Below, piece after piece: positions 45,662 through 50,043 of a DNA stretch of 50,043 bases (positions are counted from its first letter, which is position 1; every line of letters starts with the position of its first letter). Under the pieces are notes generated by a model, which worked only from the letters and a program-made list of their open reading frames with translations, had not been told where the DNA came from and searched no databases. This DNA comes from an uncultured Bacillota bacterium (lineage in GTDB: Bacteria > Bacillota > Clostridia > Christensenellales > UBA1242), in assembly GCA_949289785.1 (NCBI GenBank), contig CASEOW010000021.1, positions 1 to 50,043 on the forward strand, written 5' to 3'. Made by a program: the position numbers and the translations under genes.

Positions 45662-45690
45662 TTGACAAAAAATATAAAACATGATATTAT
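45662..45690 (+). promoter_or_regulatory. Promoter of the rpsF operon
   Basis: TTGACA (45662-45667), 17-bp spacer, TATTAT (45685-45690); an overlapping TATAAT at 45688-45693 would give a 20-bp spacer. Confidence 0.8.
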
Positions 45691-45696
45691 AATGCA

Positions 45697-45744
45697 AGCA
45701 GTGATTTACTGTCCTTGTTTTTTATGTAAAAATTCATAAAAAAC
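45697..45744 (+). promoter_or_regulatory. Structured leader of rpsF
   Basis: Two overlapping hairpins in the 5' leader. The first pairs CAAG-CAGT with ACTG and CTTG (about 45696-45717) and runs into T6. The second has perfect 10-bp arms GTTTTTTATG (45717-45726) and CATAAAAAAC (45735-45744). The position suggests an S6:S18 autoregulatory leader or attenuator, but I do not see the CCG motif of the described rpsF leader. Confidence 0.45.
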
Positions 45745-45774
45745 CAAAATTTTGTCCAAAAGGAGGTAAGAGTA

Positions 45775-46056
45775 ATGAATAAGTATGAACTTCTTTATAT
45801 CATTGCATCTGACGTGTCTGAAGAGAAAAGAGAAGAATTAATTAAAAAATTTACTTCTTATGTTGAATCTAAAGGCGGTAGTGTAGATGGAATTGATAAA
45901 TGGGGAATGAAAAAATTTGCATACCCAATTGACTTCAAAAACGAAGGATTCTATGTTCTTATGAATATAACAATGAATGCCGAAGAAGTAAACGCTATGG
46001 CAAAACTTATGAATATTACAGAAGGTATTGTTCGTCAACTTTTTGTAAGAAAGTAA
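45775..46056 (+). CDS. rpsF: 30S ribosomal protein S6 (bS6)
   Basis: 93 residues; partner of S18 in the 30S platform. Starts M-N-K-Y-E-L-L-Y-I-I and contains K-W-G-M-K-K-F-A-Y-P-I and the C-terminal E-G-I-V-R-Q-L-F-V family ending. A full AAAGGAGG site lies upstream. First gene of rpsF-ssb-rpsR-rpmE, with a structured leader that may allow autoregulation by S6:S18. Confidence 0.97.
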   Translation: MNKYELLYIIASDVSEEKREELIKKFTSYVESKGGSVDGIDKWGMKKFAYPIDFKNEGFYVLMNITMNAEEVNAMAKLMNITEGIVRQLFVRK

Positions 46057-46095
46057 GATTATTTTATTAGATAAAATCTCAAAAGGAGAAATATT

Positions 46096-46503
46096 ATGAA
46101 TAAAGTTATGTTGATTGGGAATTTAACTAAAGACCCAGAACTTACTACAACAAATAGTGGTGTTTCAGTTTGCAGATTTTCACTTGCTGTTCAAAGAAGA
46201 TTTGCTAATGCTGAAAATGGTCCACAAGCAGATTTTTTCAATATCGTTGTTTGGAGAGGTCAAGCTGAAAATTGTCACAAGTTCTTAAAAAAAGGTTCAA
46301 AATGTTCTGTTCTTGGAAGAATACAAAATTCTTCTTATGAAGCAAGTGACGGGACTAAACGCTATACAACTGAAATAGTTGCTGAAGAAGTTGAATTTTT
46401 AGGAACAAAACAGGGTGGAGAAGGAGATTTTACTCCAAAATCTACTCCAAAAGATGATACAGCTCAATTAGAACCTATCGATGACGATAGTTTACCATTT
46501 TAA
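46096..46503 (+). CDS. ssb: Single-stranded DNA-binding protein
   Basis: 135 residues. OB-fold start [15 protein letters not shown], then [13 protein letters not shown] and [11 protein letters not shown]. The disordered tail is short and ends D-D-D-S-L-P-F, the acidic tip that recruits repair and replication proteins. Between rpsF and rpsR, as in most Bacillota; 39-base gap from rpsF with AAAGGAG. Confidence 0.97.
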   Translation: MNKVMLIGNLTKDPELTTTNSGVSVCRFSLAVQRRFANAENGPQADFFNIVVWRGQAENCHKFLKKGSKCSVLGRIQNSSYEASDGTKRYTTEIVAEEVEFLGTKQGGEGDFTPKSTPKDDTAQLEPIDDDSLPF

Positions 46504-46520
46504 TTAAAAGGAGAATAATT

Positions 46521-46784
46521 ATGTCTGAAGCAGTAAAAACAGAAGAAAGAGTTTTTGCAAAAAAATTTAAAAAACCTGCCAAAAAGAAAGTTTGCGCTTT
46601 TTGCGTAGCAGGTGAAAAGACAATTGACTATAAAGATGTTGCAAAGATAAAAAAATATATTACTGAAAAAGGTAAAATTTTACCTAGAAGACAAACAGGT
46701 GTTTGTTCATATCATCAAAGAGAACTTTGCACAGCTATTAAAAGAGCAAGAAACATCGCACTACTTCCTTATGTAGGCGATTAA
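46521..46784 (+). CDS. rpsR: 30S ribosomal protein S18 (bS18)
   Basis: 87 residues, basic. The core [22 protein letters not shown] and the end [10 protein letters not shown] are typical. A C-A-F-C pair plus later C-S-Y-H and C residues suggest a zinc-binding form. Gap of 17 bases from ssb with AAAGGAG. Confidence 0.97.
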   Translation: MSEAVKTEERVFAKKFKKPAKKKVCAFCVAGEKTIDYKDVAKIKKYITEKGKILPRRQTGVCSYHQRELCTAIKRARNIALLPYVGD

Positions 46785-46799
46785 TAAAAGGAGAGAACT

Positions 46800-47006
46800 A
46801 TGAAAAAAGATATTCATCCACAATATCATGAAGTTACAGTAGTTTGCGCTTGCGGAAATACTTTTAAAACTAAATCATGTGTAAAAGGTGATACTCTTAG
46901 CATTGATATTTGCAATAAATGTCATCCATTTTACACAGGCAAAAAGAAAGTTGTTGACGCTAGTGGAAATGTTGAAAAATTTAACAAAAAATATGGTCTT
47001 GAATAA
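46800..47006 (+). CDS. rpmE: 50S ribosomal protein L31 (bL31, zinc form)
   Basis: 68 residues starting M-K-K-D-I-H-P-Q-Y. Cys pairs in V-V-C-A-C-G-N-T-F and [10 protein letters not shown] make this the zinc-binding (C+) type, as opposed to the YtiA/RpmE2 form used in zinc shortage. Gap of 15 bases from rpsR; a strong terminator follows. Confidence 0.97.
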   Translation: MKKDIHPQYHEVTVVCACGNTFKTKSCVKGDTLSIDICNKCHPFYTGKKKVVDASGNVEKFNKKYGLE

Positions 47007-47028
47007 TATCATATAAGTTAGATAAAGT

Positions 47029-47058
47029 AAAAACGCATAAATTTTGTGCGTTTTTTTT
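47029..47058 (+). terminator. Terminator of the rpsF-rpmE operon
   Basis: CGCA/TGCG-based hairpin (about 47029-47037 with 47044-47052) followed by T8 at 47051-47058. Confidence 0.88.
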
Positions 47059-47080
47059 ATATATTAATTAAAAAATGCTT

Positions 47081-47108
47081 AAAGATTAATATATTGGGAA
47101 TAATCTTT
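47081..47108 (+). promoter_or_regulatory. Hairpin directly before the DUF1385-prmC start
   Basis: Perfect 8-bp arms AAAGATTA (47081-47088) and TAATCTTT (47101-47108) with the only SD-like GGGA in the loop, 2 bases before the ATG. Confidence 0.45.
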
Positions 47109-47110
47109 TT

Positions 47111-48814
47111 ATGATAAAAACTATTTTTCCTTTATCAAATGGAGTAGGACTTTTTTATAATAATAAATTGTGTGTAGGTATAATTAATAACGAAGGTATT
47201 AAAAAAGTCGGTTCATTTGATGAAAAACAAGAATCTAAATTTTTCAAGTTGCCTTTTGTAAGAGGTATATTTTATTTATTAAAAGGCTTATTCCTTTTTA
47301 TAAAGTCTTTTTTGTTTCAATATACTTTAGATATAAGAAAAAAAGAAGATAAAAATTTGTCATATAAGTGGGCAGGTGCTTTTAATGCTATTTCAGGTTA
47401 TTTTATTTTAATAGCACTTGTTATTTCTTCTTTTTTGTTTGGTTTTTTATTATTAGGATTATTGCCTAAATGGCTTTTTGGACTTGTATTTGATAAGTAT
47501 AGTAATTATTATTTTCAAAGATTTATTATTGCACTATTGAGATTTTCTTTATTGTATCTTATAGTTTTATTAATCAAATTTATTCCTTATGTAAATAATA
47601 TATTTGCATTTAATGGAGCAGGAAATATATTTTTAAGTAATAATAGTAAATTTGTTGGAAGATGTTATCCTATGAATTTTTTAAATTTTATTATAAATGT
47701 TTTATTGTTTTCTGTTTTTATGGTATCATTAATAGCAGTGAATGTGCACTGGCTTGCAAATTTCTTTATAAATCTTTCTATATTTTTGTTAGTTTGTAGT
47801 TTAATGTATGAATTTTTAAATTTATTGACAAAAGGAAAAAGTGCTTTTATAAAAGATTTATGGGTTGTTTTTGGACATCTTGTTACTCTAAAGCCAAGTG
47901 CAACTAATACTGAGGTTTTAAATATGACTGCTATTGAACACGGAAATTCTGAAAATTTGAAAGATTTAGAAAAAGATGACATTCCTATGTCTATAGTTTT
48001 TGCTGAAATGGAAACTAAACTTAAAACTTGTGAGCGTTTTGAAAAAAGTGATATGGAATGGATAGTTGCAACAATTTTAAATAAATCAAGAGCTGAAATT
48101 AGAATTGAACGAGCAATAAAGGAAAAACAATATAGAGAAATTATTCGAGCCACTGAGAGAAGATGTAAAGGAGAACCGCTTTCTAGTATTTTTGGCTTTG
48201 TTGAATTTTATGGTTTGAAATTTGATGTAAACAAGAAAGTTTTATCTCCAAGACTTGAAACAGAAATTCTTGTAGAAAATGCTATAAAAAAAATAAAAAG
48301 TAAAGAATTTAAAACCGTTTGCGATATGTGCTGTGGAAGTGGAGCTATTGCAATAACTATTTCTAAATTAACTGACGCAAAAGTTGATGCAATAGATATT
48401 TCAAAACAAGCTTTAACTTTAGCTAAATCAAATTGCGATAAAAATCATGCTCAAGTTCAATTTATACTATCAGATTTGTTTAAGGAATTGAAAAAAAATA
48501 AAAAGTATGATATAATCATCTCAAATCCTCCTTATATTAAAAGTGATGATATTGAAAAACTTGATATAGAAGTTAAAAAATATGATCCTAAACTTGCTCT
48601 AGATGGTGGAAAAGATGGTTTAGAATTCTATAGATTAATTACTTCACAAAGTAAAAAACATTTAAATAAAGATGGATATTTGTTTTACGAAGTAGGTAAA
48701 GGGCAAGCTCAGGATGTTGCAAATATAATGAAAGATGAAGGATTTACATCAATAAATATTATTAAAGATTACAATAAGATTGAAAGGGTTGTTTATGGAA
48801 GAATTAGTAAATGA
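47111..48814 (+). CDS. prmC: DUF1385 (YqhQ-like) membrane domain fused to PrmC methyltransferase
   Basis: 567 residues in one frame. Residues 1-275 resemble DUF1385 proteins: L-P-F-V-R-G-I-F-Y-L-L-K-G-L (about 47-60), then four or five membrane segments, but the family H-G-A-E-H-K motif reads N-G-A-G-N-I, so this half is degenerate. Residues about 289-567 are a complete PrmC, which methylates the glutamine of the GGQ motif of release factors: helical N-domain, K-G-E-P-L-S-S-I-F-G-F-V-E-F-Y-G (354-369), S-P-R-L-E-T-E, SAM motif D-M-C-C-G-S-G-A (405-412) and catalytic N-P-P-Y (472-475). In relatives the two are separate neighbouring genes (rpmE-DUF1385-prmC-prfA). It overlaps prfA by 20 bases. 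An 8-bp hairpin abuts the start. Fusion certain from the frame; effect unknown. Confidence 0.92.
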   Translation: MIKTIFPLSNGVGLFYNNKLCVGIINNEGIKKVGSFDEKQESKFFKLPFVRGIFYLLKGLFLFIKSFLFQYTLDIRKKEDKNLSYKWAGAFNAISGYFILIALVISSFLFGFLLLGLLPKWLFGLVFDKYSNYYFQRFIIALLRFSLLYLIVLLIKFIPYVNNIFAFNGAGNIFLSNNSKFVGRCYPMNFLNFIINVLLFSVFMVSLIAVNVHWLANFFINLSIFLLVCSLMYEFLNLLTKGKSAFIKDLWVVFGHLVTLKPSATNTEVLNMTAIEHGNSENLKDLEKDDIPMSIVFAEMETKLKTCERFEKSDMEWIVATILNKSRAEIRIERAIKEKQYREIIRATERRCKGEPLSSIFGFVEFYGLKFDVNKKVLSPRLETEILVENAIKKIKSKEFKTVCDMCCGSGAIAITISKLTDAKVDAIDISKQALTLAKSNCDKNHAQVQFILSDLFKELKKNKKYDIIISNPPYIKSDDIEKLDIEVKKYDPKLALDGGKDGLEFYRLITSQSKKHLNKDGYLFYEVGKGQAQDVANIMKDEGFTSINIIKDYNKIERVVYGRISK

Positions 48815-49880
48815 AATTTTAGAAAAAACTGGAAAAACCAAACAAAGATTCGATTCTTTAACTGAAATGGTTTCGGATCCAAGCATCATTGCCGATAATA
48901 GACAATGGAAGAAATTAGTAAAAGAACGAAGCATGATTGAAGATGTTGCTAACAGTCATGATGAACTTGACAAACTTTATAAAGATTACATTTCGTGCAA
49001 AGAAGAATATGAAAAAGAAACAGACCATGAAATGAAAAGTATGTTTTACGATGAAATAGGGCTTCTTAAAGAAAAAATAGAAAACAAAATAGAAGAAATT
49101 AAAGTTTTACTTTTACCTAAAGATGAAAACGATGAAAGCAATGTTATTATGGAAATCAGACAGGCTGCAGGTGGTGAAGAATCAGGATTGTTTTGTTCTG
49201 TTTTATATAGAATGTATGTTATGTATGCTGAAAGCAAGCGTTGGAAAGTTGAAGTTTTGGATATAAATGAAACAGAACTTGGTGGAATAAAAGAAATAAC
49301 TTTTATGGTAAAGGGTAAGGGCGCCTATAGTAAATTAAAATATGAAAGTGGTGTTCATAGAGTTCAAAGAGTTCCTGAAACAGAAAGCAGTGGAAGAATT
49401 CATACATCAACTTCTACAGTAGCTGTTCTTCCAGAGATTGAAGAAGTAGAACTTGATATTGATGAAAAAGACCTTAAAATTGATACATATAGGTCAAGTG
49501 GAGCTGGTGGACAACATGTAAATAAAACTGAAAGTGCTATTAGAATAACACACTTACCAACAGGAATAGTTGTCGCTTGTCAGGATGAGCGTTCTCAAAT
49601 CAAAAATAAAGAAAGAGCTATGTCAATATTAAGATCTAAACTTTATGACTATTATCAAGGACAAGTTGAAGATGAATATAAAAAAGAGAGAAAAAATCAA
49701 GTAGGAAGTGGTGATAGAAGCGAGCGTGTAAGAACATATAATTATCCACAAGGTAGAGTAACAGACCATAGAGTAAATGTTACATCATACGATCTTGAAG
49801 GTGTTTTAAATGGAAATATAGACCAATTTATTGAAGCTTTAACATTAAAAGATAGAGCAGAAAAATTAGCAAATTTATAA
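48795..49880 (+). CDS. prfA: Peptide chain release factor 1
   Basis: 361 residues. Class I release factor reading UAA and UAG. The codon-recognition tripeptide P-E-T is at 194-196 (in R-V-P-E-T-E-S-S-G-R-I-H-T-S, the RF1 form), and the catalytic G-G-Q is at 238-240, the substrate of PrmC encoded just upstream. The start at 48795 is chosen over a TTG five codons upstream: GAAAGGG lies 6 bases before it. It overlaps the prmC part by 20 bases, implying translational coupling. Length is normal. Confidence 0.97.
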   Translation: MEELVNEILEKTGKTKQRFDSLTEMVSDPSIIADNRQWKKLVKERSMIEDVANSHDELDKLYKDYISCKEEYEKETDHEMKSMFYDEIGLLKEKIENKIEEIKVLLLPKDENDESNVIMEIRQAAGGEESGLFCSVLYRMYVMYAESKRWKVEVLDINETELGGIKEITFMVKGKGAYSKLKYESGVHRVQRVPETESSGRIHTSTSTVAVLPEIEEVELDIDEKDLKIDTYRSSGAGGQHVNKTESAIRITHLPTGIVVACQDERSQIKNKERAMSILRSKLYDYYQGQVEDEYKKERKNQVGSGDRSERVRTYNYPQGRVTDHRVNVTSYDLEGVLNGNIDQFIEALTLKDRAEKLANL

Positions 49881-50010
49881 ATAAAAAATAATTAAATAAT
49901 TTTAAAATATTTTTACAATTATAAAAATAATTAAATAAAAAAATATTTAAAAATAATTTAATTTAAATATTTAATAAATTAATGAATATTTAATAATAAT
50001 TAATAAATAA

Positions 50011-50043
50011 AAAAAATGCTTCATGTTAGCATGTTTGTTTTTA
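50011..50043 (+). terminator. Possible prfA terminator at the window edge
   Basis: Short ATGCT/AGCAT stem (50016-50020 and 50028-50032, 7-base loop) followed by a T-rich run cut by the window end, about 130 bases after the prfA stop. Confidence 0.35.

Noticed and set aside
47665..48153. 162-residue open frame on the minus strand
   Set aside because: Antisense to the DUF1385-PrmC fusion; no family motif and no start signals.
48812..48814. TGA read as tryptophan (mycoplasma code) because of the extreme AT content
   Set aside because: The PrmC part ends at this TGA exactly where the family ends, and tryptophan is written TGG throughout the conserved genes.
1..50043. CRISPR arrays, tRNA or rRNA genes, insertion sequences
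   Set aside because: No regularly spaced repeats, tRNA-like cloverleaf or rRNA motifs, transposase or terminal repeats were seen on reading.

Overview
The window is a roughly 50 kb chromosomal segment around a replication origin from a very AT-rich bacterium of the Bacillota (low-GC Gram-positive) type. Evidence: an rpmH-rnpA-yidD-yidC-khpB(jag)-mnmE-mnmG-rsmG series, dnaA, dnaN and recF, a parA-parB pair with three Firmicutes-type parS sites, MerR-type and TTGACA/TATAAT promoters, strong AGGAGG-like ribosome binding sites, and a lipoprotein. TGA acts as a stop (for example at the end of the DUF1385-prmC fusion), so the code is standard, not the mycoplasma one. An uncultured gut-type Clostridia relative is my guess; the sequence alone does not fix the lineage.

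Layout from left to right. 0.2-2.8 kb: a small exported protein, then parB and parA on the minus strand. 2.8-5.0 kb: two gene-poor stretches holding three parS sites, a small conserved-looking protein gene and a run of GCGC-cored stem-loops. 5.0-8.5 kb: a plus-strand block (MerR regulator, P-loop NTPase, flavodoxin, divergent DXS-like enzyme) running against the local gene direction. 8.5-16.5 kb: minus-strand genes for tRNA/rRNA modification, DNA repair, membrane protein insertion and RNase P. 16.6-19.4 kb: a small unknown gene, dut, a lipoprotein and a decaying patch with an oxidoreductase remnant and a TspO gene without a visible start codon. 19.4-23.3 kb: dnaN and dnaA (minus) and recF (plus), with the likely oriC between dnaA and dnaN. 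23.4-25.6 kb: a coiled-coil-like unknown and an Ig-like/beta-helix surface protein. 25.9-45.6 kb: a single 19.6 kb gene for a 6,543-residue surface protein. 45.8-49.9 kb: rpsF-ssb-rpsR-rpmE, a DUF1385-PrmC fusion and prfA.

Gene direction flips around the origin: most genes to the left of dnaA read left, most to the right read right, as expected for leading-strand genes diverging from oriC. Against this background the 5.0-8.5 kb block looks inserted: it separates rsmG from parA, which are usually neighbours.

The most unusual items are the giant protein (signal peptide, the same module at both ends, an internal tandem duplication of about 2,000 residues, C-terminal membrane anchor without a sortase motif), the fusion of a degenerate DUF1385 membrane domain to the release-factor methyltransferase PrmC, a YidC with a loop of about 245 residues, an mnmE whose promoter -10 box lies 6 bases from the start codon (leaderless mRNA), and an origin carrying twin 12-bp palindromes.
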